Shown piece by piece: positions 35,991 to 46,330 of a stretch of DNA of 64,000 nucleotides; positions within the stretch are counted from its first letter, which is position 1; each line of letters starts with the position of its first letter. This DNA is from Warburgia ugandensis. Lineage: Eukaryota > Streptophyta > Magnoliopsida > Canellales > Canellaceae. The stretch is from positions 37,953,217 through 38,017,216 of the forward strand of contig CP141139.1 of NCBI GenBank assembly GCA_035236585.1, in the 5' to 3' direction. The position numbers were made by a program, and so were the translations under genes. The notes beneath the pieces are model-generated. The model saw only the letters and a program-made list of their open reading frames with translations, was not told the origin of the DNA and ran no database searches.

Positions 35991-36998
35991 CGGAACTCGG
36001 TTTCAAATGCAGTCCATCTGATTGGTGTATGATGTCAACAGTTGATGGCCTGGTAATCTCATTTGCCACTTGTACGTTAATGGCATTATCCTTACATGAC
36101 TTTATTTCATCCTCACTTATGAATTCCCTTATCCAGCGGTTGAGTTATCAATTTGCAACGAAGGACCTTGGGCCCCTGCACTATTCTTTAGTCATCTAAG
36201 TGTCACGAGATCGGCACCACTTGATCGTAAGTCAATTCAAATATGTTGCAGACTTACTAAAATGCTTTGAATTAGCGGGTGTAAACCATTTTCCGCAACA
36301 ACTACTTTTGGTGACAAGCTATCTTTCTATGGCGGTGATCTTTTGTCCAATGTCACAGAATATCGACAAATGGTGGGAGCCCTACAATATGCAACTATGA
36401 CACGTCCTGATATTACATATGCTGTAAATGACTCTGCCAATTCATCCATTCCCGATCAACTTCACGCATGGTGGCCATTAAGCCTGCATTTCGTTATATA
36501 CTTTAGGCCTTGGCTTAAGCTTCAGTCATGTCTTTTCTCTGTCTCCTACTGTACACTGACTGGGCCAAATGTCCGGGCGATAGGCGATCCACAGCTGGCT
36601 CATGTATCATATTGGGTCCGAATTTTATTTCCTAAACAACTGAATGTTTCCACCTCTATTACTTGGTCGAAGTACAAATCTCTTGTAATCGCAGCCGTTG
36701 AGATTACTTGGAGTCAACAGCTTTTACGAGATACTGGTGTTTATCTTCGTCAACCTCCTATTCTCTATTGTGATAGTCGTGGGGCTGCATGTCTAGAAGC
36801 TAACCCCATTTTCCATGCTCGCACTCATCACATCGACGTGAATTATCATTTTGTGAACGGATCACTGGAGGATCAGGATCAATACAGTGTTCAATTCGTA
36901 CCATCTGCAAGACAAGCTGCGGATGTGCTTACCAAAGGCCTTTGTACCATTGAAACTCAAGCTAACGTTCGTTGATTGCAGTGCTTAACTTGGGGCGT
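35612..36998 (+). pseudogene. Ty1/copia RT-RNase H remnant, 5'-truncated
   Basis: RT: VYIRQPPGFCDKSHPNYVCQ, LNKVIYRLRQAPQAWFTKFS, then RLSYQFATKDLGPLHYSLVI and QFKYVADLLKCFE, then VGALQYATMTRPDITYAVND. RNase H at 36,540-36,975: AAVEITWSQQLLRDTGVYL, PPILYCDSRGAACLEANPIF, HARTHHIDVNYHFVNGS and QFVPSARQAADVLTKGL. The catalytic YVDD box is lost: the shifted frame near 36,070 reads YVNGIILT. The first 190 bp of the RT are duplicated in tandem. Integrase and gag are missing. The 36,343-36,975 ORF is only the surviving open part of this fossil. Confidence 0.93.
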
Positions 36999-37280
36999 AG
37001 TGGGGGCATTAACATATATCAAGAGTGGGGGCATTAACATATATCAAGAGCATACGGACAAGTTCTCAGAAGCATAAAGATTAAGAAATATTGATGAGAT
37101 GAGAGATCAAGAGCATAAGGACAGACCATGAGAATCACGGAGCATGCATATCATATCTTCCCATGCCCTCCTATCATCTTATATTCATTCATTTAATTGT
37201 ATTTTTGTTCATTCTCCCTTTTTGTAAAGGTTACAAGGTCCAACCTTATTGATTGTAAACTACATATACATCTATAGTGA
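36999..37280 (+). mobile_element. Copia polypurine tract (duplicated) and 3' LTR start
   Basis: AGTGGGGGCATTAACATATA with TCAAG is repeated twice in tandem (36,999 and 37,024), a duplicated PPT/LTR junction. A short LTR-like stretch follows, with a TATATT box near 37,180 and AACTACATATACATCTATAG near its end. The exact LTR end is not defined. Confidence 0.55.
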
Positions 37281-37518
37281 ATATGACTAGGGCATCTTGA
37301 CACCATTTGAAATCGTTCAAATTCGATACTAGCTTTTGTAGAAGATCTAAACTTCGTCCTTCCACCATGGACCCTTTTTCACCCAAACTTATTGGTCGTT
37401 TGTGTACTCTTTTTCATGCATTCTTCTCTCCTTTCTTCAAAACTTTCTCTAATTAAATGATGAAAAATGTCCAACTTTATGTGCTCAAATACCAAAAATT
37501 AGAGTCTCAGTCTAAATT
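37281..37518. other. Non-coding stretch between copia LTR and microsatellite
   Basis: No ORF, repeat or signal that I recognise. Confidence 0.3.
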
Positions 37519-38033
<515 letters not shown>

Positions 38034-38142
38034 TTATTCATTCACATGGCGAAGCATCCATGCTGGCATAAGGCTGTTTGTTTGAGTAATAGGTCGAGTT
38101 CCACCATCTTCCACCTCAATACTTTGTGTCTGATTGTAAGTT
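38034..38142 (-). other. FUL: FUL-like exon 8 with stop and FUL motif
   Basis: The acceptor is gctttacag. The first base completes a Gly codon with exon 7. The exon then encodes [20 protein letters not shown] and [15 protein letters not shown], followed by two successive TAA codons. The terminal hydrophobic FUL motif rules out the euAP1 CFAA-type tail, so this is a FUL-like (paleoAP1) member. Confidence 0.94.
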
Positions 38143-41100
38143 CTGTAAAGCAAGAATAACAAATCAAAAAGAAAAAGACAAGGAATATATGAAGACAAGT
38201 AATAAATATTTCAACTTAATAACATAATCAAGTATATTGCAATGTCTCCAATTCTTTCTAAACATAATTTACGTCTTTTGGTAGTCTTGCTTGGCTTGTG
38301 ATGTAGGAAAGTGGGAAGTTTTCATTAAAGGGCATTAAGAGATGTCATGGAAGTGGAAAGAAATCATCAGGTTCTCAATTTGACAAAGAACTTAGTCCAT
38401 TAGTTGGAGCTTTCCATAAAATATCTTGAGAGTTTGGGAAGGGCTTGAACACTTAAGACTGTTTGCCTCAAGTTGATTTCTGGTTCAACTGGTTTTGGGA
38501 ATCCACCTCCTTGATATTCACAGCTTTTCTTTTATGGATAACTTTGATAAATGTACCTTTTTTACTTTTGCCAGTTGGTCGTTTACAATTTGTTAGGAAT
38601 TTGAATGGAAAAAATAGAGGGTCAAATAAGAGGTTTGGAAAAATCACATGTATGAAATTTTTTTTAGAACATTCGAATACAAGAGAGTTGTGCGCACCCC
38701 ATATTTAACATGGGGAGGGGCCAATGTAGCAAGAAGGAGGACGGTGAGGGTTGAGTTGAGCTTTGTTGCTCCCAATGAGCCTGGTTGGCCAATGCCTTCT
38801 CCTTCTTCTTCTCTTGGATCTGTTTTGGCATATGTCAACAACTTCATTCACAAATTAATAATATCAATAGAGTGCATTGCATTCAAGTAATAGAAGTTAC
38901 CTTCTCCTCCAACATGAGGTTCTGCTCCTGTAGTGTCTTCTCCTATAAACACCACAAAGTCATGATAATACATGTAACTCCAAAAACATGAGATCTTGAG
39001 GTACTCTGAATTTGTTTGCATGTGCTTGCAAACAACCCTATATTAAACATAATCAGTGTTTGAAAACTCATATTAGAACTATAATTCAGCTAAGGTTTGT
39101 GAAGTTGACTTGGTCAAGTCTGTGTTGAGACAATCAATCTAACATCAAGCCAGAAGAATGGAATGAGTACTTGAGTGACTCAATAGGGGATAAAGCATGA
39201 CTTGCTTTTCAAGGATTTCAATGGGAGATCAATGAAAGGTTTTAAACTCTCATATGAGATATGTGAATTTAAGGTAACCTAATTGCTTACAATGTCAAAA
39301 CTATAAACTAAACCTTGCACTATTAAATGATATTGTTGACTCAAAGCAACCTTTGGATCGTATACTTTTGAAATTCTAATAATGGAGGATTTAAGCAAAA
39401 TTTAGGACAAGAAATGGAGACATTGGAAGATGAAAAATGTCTTGCTTCCTAAAAACCTTTCATTGGGTGTGTGAGTGTGGTGCAGAGGCTCAAGAGTCAT
39501 CATTAATCATGAATGCCATGAGTTGATGAAAAATGTCTTGCTTTCTAAAAACCTTTCATTGGGTGTGTGAGTGTGGTGTAGAGGCTCAAGAGTCATCATT
39601 AATCATGAATGCCATGAGTTCTAAGCTATTCAAGGGGAGGTGTGTGTGGGTGGGTATGAATAACCACCATTTTTTCATTTTTGAAAGGTAAGCATGCTCC
39701 CACCATTTCAAAAAGAAAAGGTCAAAGTCTTTTAAAGGGCTTATTATATATTATGTGAGTGAAAGTTCTTCAGTTTTCATGTGCTTATACTTGCTAGTTT
39801 ATGTGTGCTTGCTTAGGAAAACACAATGCAATAAATTCATGGCAAGTCAAATTAGAAAGTGTAGCCTCTAAAGGGCCTTTTATCTTGATTGTCTACAAGC
39901 CTGTTTTAGTGAACCCATCTTTTTTTGTTAGAAGATAAATATAACCATTTTTTGGCATGATTTACATTTAGGAAATAGCTTTCTTCTGGGGAATCTCTTC
40001 CTCATCTCGCACCAAGTTGATTTAATTCCAACTTATATATAACATATTTGTTGAGTTACTAAGAAACTGTCCTATAGAAAGGTTGAGTAAATGCATGGTA
40101 CTCCACCCACAATTCCAAAATGTTTCATCAAATGAGATAGAGATCCATACAACAAAAAGACTAAAAATAAGATATTGAAGGGGAGTCAATTACTGTTTAG
40201 TTGAATCAAACTCCAAGTAAAGCACTAGGCTCAATTATTTGTATCAAGCTTTTTGAATAAAAGGCATCAAAGAAGTAGATGGTCAATTTAATCAATGCAA
40301 ACCTTGGGTGGAAATGTAGTACCATAGGGAAAGTTATTTTGAGGGTAGGCAAGTTGGGTTTCTTTGTATATCTCATAAACCACAAGCACCTTGAACCCTT
40401 GATGTGTAAGTGTAGCATATGTCTTTCTAGTGCCACACAGTAAGACCTTACCTTAATAGAGAAATCTCACTCTAAGTAATAATCTTAGGATGAACAACAA
40501 GAGAGAGAAAATAACCACTAAAAGAGAGTTCAGTACTAGGATTTTGAATCACAATACTTTGATACAGTTCACTAGTAAAGGTTCCAAATATGATTCTAGA
40601 CATGACCTAATTAGGATAACTAAGGATAATAAAAATTATCTTGGTGCTCACTGTAGAAGCAAACAAACATCGTGATAGGTAAATAAATTAAAAGGGGTCA
40701 AATAACTACTTGTCTTGTCCAAAGACAAGGCAAGAAGAGCTAGTTGTCTTCTCCCGAAGGATTTCTCGCTATTTATGTTCCAATTTCATTCTCAATTTGA
40801 CAATCCTTTGCTGAGGTTACCACAACTAACCCAAGGTGCTTGTTCAATAAAGAAACCACCCAATGGCTATGTTAAAAATAATTTTAATGGCTCTTGTAGA
40901 GATGATATTGGAGTTTGCTAGTCTGATTGAATATAAAGATGCAATTGAAGCGGATATAAAGGCAACCAAGGCAAGTGTTCTTTGAGCTGATCATTATTTG
41001 GGTTGACATGTGATTATAGAAGGTGATTCTAGTGTGGTGATTGGATGGCTAAAAATTTGAATTCAATGAGGTGGCCATCTGCATATGTTATTGATGAATT

Positions 41101-43647
41101 ATAGAACTGTTGATTTATAGAGATAAATTGATTTGTCATGTACCAAAATAAGCAAACACTTTGGCTTATCCTCTATCCAAGCATGCTCGTAGTGCACATA
41201 ATCTTATAGCCGAAACTTCTCATTAAGTGGTTGTTTGATATCATGTAATAACCTTTTTTTCAAACTTTTATGTGGTGCAACATTTTTGGCCTCTTTTTCT
41301 AGCCTAGAGATCATCTTGATTGTGAATTTTTTAAATAAAATTGCCTAAATTTTAGAAAAGAAGAAGAAGAAGAAAGTAGTAGGATGAACTTTGATACATG
41401 TATGAATGGAGGAGGTTAGAAGTCCTTTTTCTAGCCTATAGATAATCTCGATCGTGGGCTTTAGTAATAAAATTGCCTAATGTTAACAAAAAATAAGTAG
41501 TAGGATGAACTTCAATACATGTATGAATGGGTGAAGTCAAAAGTCAAATGGAGACAAAGCTGAAGTGCTTCTTTTGCTTCATGATGATGGTAAATTTAAT
41601 AAAGAATGTTAGAAATTATACATAAGTTTTCTATTAGTAAAGCATATCTAGATGTATAAAGCCATTGCCATTAACTTTCAGTGAGACAACTTACAAAGCA
41701 CTCTTAAAGTGTGGGCTTTGATCCATCTAGTCTAAATAATAATTTGCTATCATGAGCAGGCTTAAGTTGTTGTCAGCCTTTGTGTTTACCTTAGTTTCTT
41801 TTCAGGGAAATGCTTTACTCTAACGTGGGGTTGTGATGAGTCTTATCTCAATCTATTCCTTGCAAGGCCTATATAAATCTCTCCTAAAACTGATCAATCT
41901 AGTCGTGAAAAGATCCTGGCCTTAGTCTCATTGAAAAGTTCTTATTGGCAATGAACATGTTCTCCCATCTTTTTTTTAAAGAAACACACTCTCCTATATA
42001 TTTCTTTTAAAGAAACACACTCCCCTATCTTTTGATTAAAAAAATCAAATGAGTGTGTCTTTGAGTACAATCTATTCCCACCTCCCTATTGTTCTATATG
42101 TGTCTTTGAGTGTGTGACGATGGGTGTGCCTCTATGTGTTTTTAATATACTTAAATTAACAACTGAGTCACTTGCTTGGTAGTATACTAAGTACATCATG
42201 ATAAATTCATTTTATAGAATATCCAGTATTGGTCATACCTTCCTCTGAAGCTCTGTGATTGAATTGAACATCATTTGATTCTGCAAGGTAAAAGATTTTG
42301 TTTATCTTAGTAAGATAAACAATGTCAAATTCTTTTCAAAAAAGAAAAGAATGGCTTCTTTTCCATAACAATTATTAGAGCTATATTTATTGTTGGCCCA
42401 AATCCTATCAGTTTAATCTTTTAGGCCAAATGATAAACTAACATGGTATTAGATCTTTATTGGGTGAATGAGCATGACTTTGAATCCTAAGACCTCCCTA
42501 TCCATCAAATCTACGTGCAAGAGCCCAAAAATGGCCTTCCATGTGAGGTGATGTGGTATAGATACAACTATTGGTTGGCCCACTTCCTATCAAATTAAGC
42601 TTTTAGGTTAAATTGTAAACTAACACACATGAATGGTAAGTCTCATGTTCTTTCTGTTTCAATGTAAATTCATGCATATGTTCTTGACTCAATCTGATAA
42701 GATAATGAGCACGTATTGGTAATTTACGAATTTTCTATATAGAAATTATTAAGAGCTTCCATATATTGTTTAGGCAGATGTTACATGGATTCCATGTACC
42801 TAGCGGGTCATGGTCATCATGGTTAATAAGCTACCATCCCAAATTGATCTCTGTAAATTTTACAATCCTCAGATACGTCAACGTAAATGCATAGGATCAG
42901 TCCTTAATTACATAGTTTTGACCTCTAACGATGAGAAATAGTGACAGAAATAACTTACTTTCCTTGTTCTTATATGCCTCAAAGCCGTATCAAGCTGTTG
43001 CTCTAGATGTTGCAGCTCCTTCAGACTTAACGAATCAAGGTCTTCTCCCATAAAATGCCTGCAGATACAAAAATGAAGCCACCTTCTTATCCGGTTCCAG
43101 GGATGTCAGGTATTCACTGGTTATGATAGCGATACCTGTGATTTCTATTTAAAGCTTCAACCTTGGCCTTTAGTTTGCTATATTCTAGGCACCAACTTCC
43201 CTACAAAGAACAAAGTACTTGCATGATGTTCATTAGATTAATAAATAGGGTAAAAGATCACCCCTTTTCACATTTTCTAGGTGCCACTAGTCCGAAAAAC
43301 TTCGAGCCGCAGAGGCTGTTTATCAATATAAAGGGCTTCTGCCTTACCTTTAACAATAATTTGTCCTTAGTAAACAAGTTCATCAATGCATTAAAATTGC
43401 TTGATCCATACATTCGACGAAAACGAGGCTCTTGCTTTTCTCAACAAACTCAATCAAAATAAATTACGAATTCAAGCCCACTATACCGTCTAATATTGAC
43501 ACCTACGTCTAAAGCTGAAAATGCATTCCATAAAAATGCATCTTTGAAGTGATCATGACATCATGTACCTCTGATTCAGGGCCTGTGAGAACAAGATCTC
43601 TTTCTGCATACGAGTATCTCTCATATCGTTCTAGAATCCTGGCCATG
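38034..43647 (-). CDS. FUL: FRUITFULL-like MIKC-type MADS-box transcription factor, exons 2-8 (exon 1 outside window)
   Basis: Seven exons read on the minus strand: 43569-43647, 43136-43200, 42959-43058, 42239-42280, 38901-38942, 38698-38819 and 38034-38142 (stop included). All have AG acceptors and GT donors, and the phases join without a break. Sizes 79/65/100/42/42 bp are the conserved MIKC exon lengths. Exon 2 gives [16 protein letters not shown] (I-region start), exon 3 [18 protein letters not shown], exon 4 [20 protein letters not shown] (K-box), exon 5 [14 protein letters not shown] and exon 6 [14 protein letters not shown]. Exon 7 gives [14 protein letters not shown] then [16 protein letters not shown], and exon 8 ends [10 protein letters not shown], the FUL-like motif. 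With a standard 185-bp exon 1 the protein would be 247 residues, normal for the family. Known role of the family: nuclear DNA-binding factors for the floral transition, meristem identity and fruit development, acting as K-domain dimers or tetramers with SEP proteins. No frameshift or premature stop is seen. Exon 1 (MADS domain) was looked for to the right edge and not found. Confidence 0.95.
38698..38819 (-). other. FUL: FUL-like exon 7 (122 bp), C-terminal region
   Basis: The acceptor is tgccaaaacag, and a TGA lies in frame just upstream of it, which fixes the start. It begins [19 protein letters not shown], then a Ser/Pro/Gln-rich stretch and [15 protein letters not shown]. The donor gtgcgc is poor by plant standards but is the only GT that keeps exon 8 in frame. 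Introns 6 (81 bp) and 7 (555 bp) flank it. Confidence 0.9.
38901..38942 (-). other. FUL: FUL-like exon 6 (42 bp)
   Basis: The acceptor is gtgtttatag and the donor gtaact. It has fourteen codons, [14 protein letters not shown], and forms the last K-helix. It is separated from exon 5 by the 3,296-bp intron 5 (38943-42238). Confidence 0.95.
39429..39620 (+). repeat. 96-bp tandem duplication in intron 5 of the FUL-like gene
   Basis: Two adjacent 96-bp units (39,429-39,524 and 39,525-39,620) differ at only two positions that I can see, so the duplication is recent. Confidence 0.95.
40845..41235 (+). pseudogene. RNase H-like domain remnant (plant LINE type) in intron 5
   Basis: [20 protein letters not shown] (start of an RNase H domain, with NFNGS in place of NFDGS), later [14 protein letters not shown] with the catalytic D, then [17 protein letters not shown] where the usual form is A-DSLAKEG. 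It is broken by stops. Such domains occur at the C-terminus of plant L1 elements and in RNase H-like gene families. It is antisense to the FUL-like gene. Confidence 0.7.
41294..41560 (+). repeat. Diverged tandem duplication of about 132 bp in intron 5
   Basis: TTTTTCTAGCCTAGAGAT... and GTAGTAGGATGAACTT with ATACATGTATGAATGG recur at an offset of 132 bp. The first unit has an added (GAA)n run. Confidence 0.8.
42239..42280 (-). other. FUL: FUL-like exon 5 (42 bp)
   Basis: The acceptor is ttaccttgcag and the donor gtatga. It has fourteen codons, [14 protein letters not shown], and continues the K-domain. Intron 4 (42281-42958, 678 bp) carries a TRIM. Confidence 0.95.
42373..42625 (+). mobile_element. 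TRIM (terminal-repeat retrotransposon in miniature) in intron 4
   Basis: Two 71-72-bp terminal repeats (42,373-42,443 and 42,554-42,625) share TTGGCCCA..TCCTATCA..TTAA-CTTTTAGG and end in AACTAACA. Directly after the first is TGGTATTAGATC, close to the tRNA-iMet primer-binding site TGGTATCAGAGC. The internal part is only 110 bp and includes CGTGCAAGAGCCCAAAAATG and a purine-rich GTGAGGTGATG before the second repeat. Total about 253 bp. I see no clean 5-bp TSD. A solo copy of the same repeat is at 49,384. Confidence 0.85.
42959..43058 (-). other. FUL: FUL-like exon 4 (100 bp), K-box core
   Basis: The acceptor is tttgtatctgcag and the donor is a consensus gtaagt. It encodes [20 protein letters not shown] and then [14 protein letters not shown], the leucine-heptad K-domain that mediates dimerisation. 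Intron 3 (43059-43135) is only 77 bp. Confidence 0.96.
43136..43200 (-). other. FUL: FUL-like exon 3 (65 bp)
   Basis: The acceptor is tctttgtag and the donor gtatcg. It starts in phase 0 with [17 protein letters not shown] and ends two bases into an Arg codon. It encodes the end of the I region and the first K-helix. Intron 2 (43201-43568) is 368 bp. Confidence 0.94.
43569..43647 (-). other. FUL: FUL-like exon 2 (79 bp)
   Basis: The acceptor reads ttttgaacag and the donor gtacat. The first base completes a codon split with exon 1, then 26 codons starting M-A-R-I-L-E-R-Y encode the start of the intervening region. The length matches the conserved second exon of MIKC genes. Confidence 0.93.
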
Positions 43648-43799
43648 CTGTTCAAAAGAAAATACAAGTTAGAACTTTCTGGTAGATGAGATTAATCCTT
43701 TATTGAAACGAAAATCTTTTATGACATGATCCTATTACTGTGTGCTACATACGAAAAGTTAAGGCTGAAATTCGTTGATGTAAATGTTTATAAAAAATG

Positions 43800-44012
43800 T
43801 TCAAGATTCATTAGGTTTACACATAGGTTAATCACCTGGTCTTGGTAACATGGTAGGTATTGGAGTGTATGTTTGGTATCTTACGTTTCATTTATGTACC
43901 TGCCATGTTTATCACCATTTGAGCTTATCTTGTACTCTTTCCACCATTATAAATAAATCACAATGTCTCAAGCAATAGTGTGAGAGATAATTCGTATTTA
44001 TATAGTAACAGA
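43800..44012 (+). mobile_element. 5' LTR (3' part) of copia element in intron 1
   Basis: It contains CCATTATAAATAAATCAC (TATA-like, about 43,946) and ends AGTGTGAGAGATAATTCG..TAGTAACA. This parallels the 3' LTR end at 48,293-48,321 (AGTGTGAGAGTGGAATG..CTATTACA). The start is uncertain. Confidence 0.5.
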
Positions 44013-44089
44013 TCATGGTATAGGGATCCTCTTGACAGTCTCTACAAACCGTACCTCTCTTTCTTTTCCTTCCCACCCTATCGTGGCTT

Positions 44090-44925
44090 CCACCCACTCT
44101 GATCTCAATTCATCTTCCTCATGTAGTCATCTTAATGAACATCTCTCACCATGACCCTCAGTTACACAACACACTTTCCATCACTGAAACTTACTCCCAA
44201 AAATTATCTCCTTTGGAAACTTCAGTTCACACCCACCCTAAACTCCAGGCCTAATCTGTCTCATAAATAGCTCAGATCTATGACCATCACCCACCATCCA
44301 TGATTCTATTTCCAATATTTCATCTCCCAACCCAGCCTATCAATCATGGCAGAGGAACGACCAACTGCTATTAAGTTGAATAATCATTTAAGTTTCGGAG
44401 GAAATTATGTCGCATCTAGTTGGTTGCAAGACCTCTAGGGATGGGTGGTCACCGTTTGAACAAGCGTTTGGTGCTGTTAATCACACTTGTCTTCTGCAAC
44501 TTAGGATTCACTTGAACAAACTGAAACAAGGTGACTCTCCTGTGCATACTTATCTTCAGCAAGCAAAGCTTTACACTGACGAACTTAATGCTGGCAGTCA
44601 ACCAATTTCCTTGGCTGAGTTCAATGTCGTCATTTTCAGCAACTTACATGGTGAGAACCTGTTTCCTATTCTGAACTTCAGTCCTTTACAGAGCCATGAA
44701 TTCCGAGTCCGTTTAAATCTAGAAGTTGCACCCACAATGGCACGAGCAGCAAACATCGCCAAACGCGCTTCATCAAACATGGGCCTTCGTACTCGTGATT
44801 CCGTCCAAAGGCCGGGGTCGTGGCCGTGGTCAACATGGCATGTCTCCGAAAGATAACTCTCGCACCACTTCCCCGTGCCGAAACTGAACCGATGATTGTT
44901 TCTACAACTATGGAAATCAATCTAA
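44090..44925 (+). pseudogene. Copia gag remnant
   Basis: N-terminal LSIKLTPKNYLLWKLQF-type residues near 44,180-44,230 (YLLWK hallmark), then in the 44,407-44,856 ORF QAFGAVNHTCLLQLRIHLNK, LKQGDSPVHTYLQQAKLYTD and ELNAGSQPISLAEFNVVIFS, matching the UBN2-type gag domain. The terminal RGRGR-like stretch is frameshifted. No start codon or intact frame. Confidence 0.88.
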
Positions 44926-45159
44926 TCAAGGCTCTTCTAGGCTAATGCTGCTTCCTACGCACCACCTCCAACTTAGTTCGGTCATTGGGTACCCAACACG
45001 GGCACAACCCACATATAGCTCCTGATCTCAGGAATCTCACCATCTAAAATGAATATCGCGGCAATGATAGGCTCCAAGTTCGAAATGGCACATGTTGCAT
45101 AATTAAACACACTGCTCTTCTTATTTTTTATATCTCCTTCCAACCTATTCAAATTATCT

Positions 45160-46330
45160 AGCATCCTTCACGTTCCTCGCATTAAAAATCACTTGCTTTC
45201 TGTACACGATTCTGTAAAAACATTGAACAACTATTGTTTTTTCGAGTTTCATACTAATTCTTTCTTTTTAAAGGTTAGCTCAACAACGAAGGTGATCCTT
45301 CCAGGCACGAATCACGGGGGGGGGGCATACAAGCTTGCACGCCTCAATGAATCAACAATAGAAATTGAATGTGGTTGCTTATATAGGAGAGAAACTTCCA
45401 TTGATAGCTAGCGTACACACTTGGGGCATCTACATTTACTCTCTTAATAATGTCATTAAATCGAATAATCTTCCATGTAATTCTTTTAAATCTCAAGTTG
45501 AGTCACTTGAGTCTCGTAACAGTAGTAAAATTACCTAGCTTCCCTTGATTGTCACTCTTACTATTAGTATGCATCCGTTGAGTCACGTCTTTAGCGATCT
45601 ATGGGAGGACCTTTCTCGGTTCCATCAATAAATAGAGAACGTTATTTTGTGATTTATATCGATTAGTTTTATAACTTGGCCATTTCCTATGCGACTTAGG
45701 TCTGACATATTCCCACATTTATCAAGTTTCATGTAATGGCTGAAAGACAGTTCAATGCGAAATTAGAATCATTTCAATCTTATCGGGAAGGTGAGTATCG
45801 ATTCACTGACCTGCTACTGTAAAAAGTGCGGAATTTTGCATCGGAAAGCATGCCACACACTTGTGAATAAAATAGGGCTGCTGAGTGCAAAATTCTGCAC
45901 ATCGTTGAATCTGGACTCTCTTTAATGGCTCATGCGTTAGTAACCAAACATTTTTTGAATCATGCCTTTGATAACGCGGTATATCTTATCAATAGAATGG
46001 CAAATTCATCGATAAATCATGTATCTCCATTTGAAAAACTTCTTCAGCTAGCGCACCTCTGATTAGTCATTTTAAGGAATTTTGACTGCCCTATCTATCC
46101 ATTATGGCGTCCATACAATAGTCACAAGTTTGAGTGTAAGACAACTCGATGTGTTTCCTTAGGTTACAGTTCTGAAAACTTGGGGTATAAATGTTTTGAT
46201 AGATCATCTCTATTTATCCAAGTCGCTAGAAATGTGCCTTTTAATGATTCACAATTTCCCTTCGCAATGTTGCCAAATGTAGAGGTACCAACTGCAGTGT
46301 CATCATCATCGACTACTCCTACTCCTTGGA
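45160..46330 (+). pseudogene. Copia GAG-pre-integrase and integrase remnant
   Basis: IKNHLLSVHDSVKTLNNYCF, FEFHTNSFFLKVSSTTKVIL and GTNHGGGAYKL at 45,180-45,340 (pre-integrase domain). Degraded integrase core to about 46,000. Then LMAHALVTKHFLNHAFDNAV, YLINRMANSSINHVSPFEKL, RPYNSHKFECKTTRCVSLGY and YKCFDRSS to 46,250. Frequent stops and frameshifts. Confidence 0.88.

Noticed and set aside
36343..36975. Longest ORF of the window (210 codons) as a host gene
   Set aside because: It is the RT end and RNase H of a decayed copia element.
38463..38890. Plus-strand ORFs of 80-82 codons
   Set aside because: They are antisense shadows of exon 7 of the FUL-like gene and its introns.
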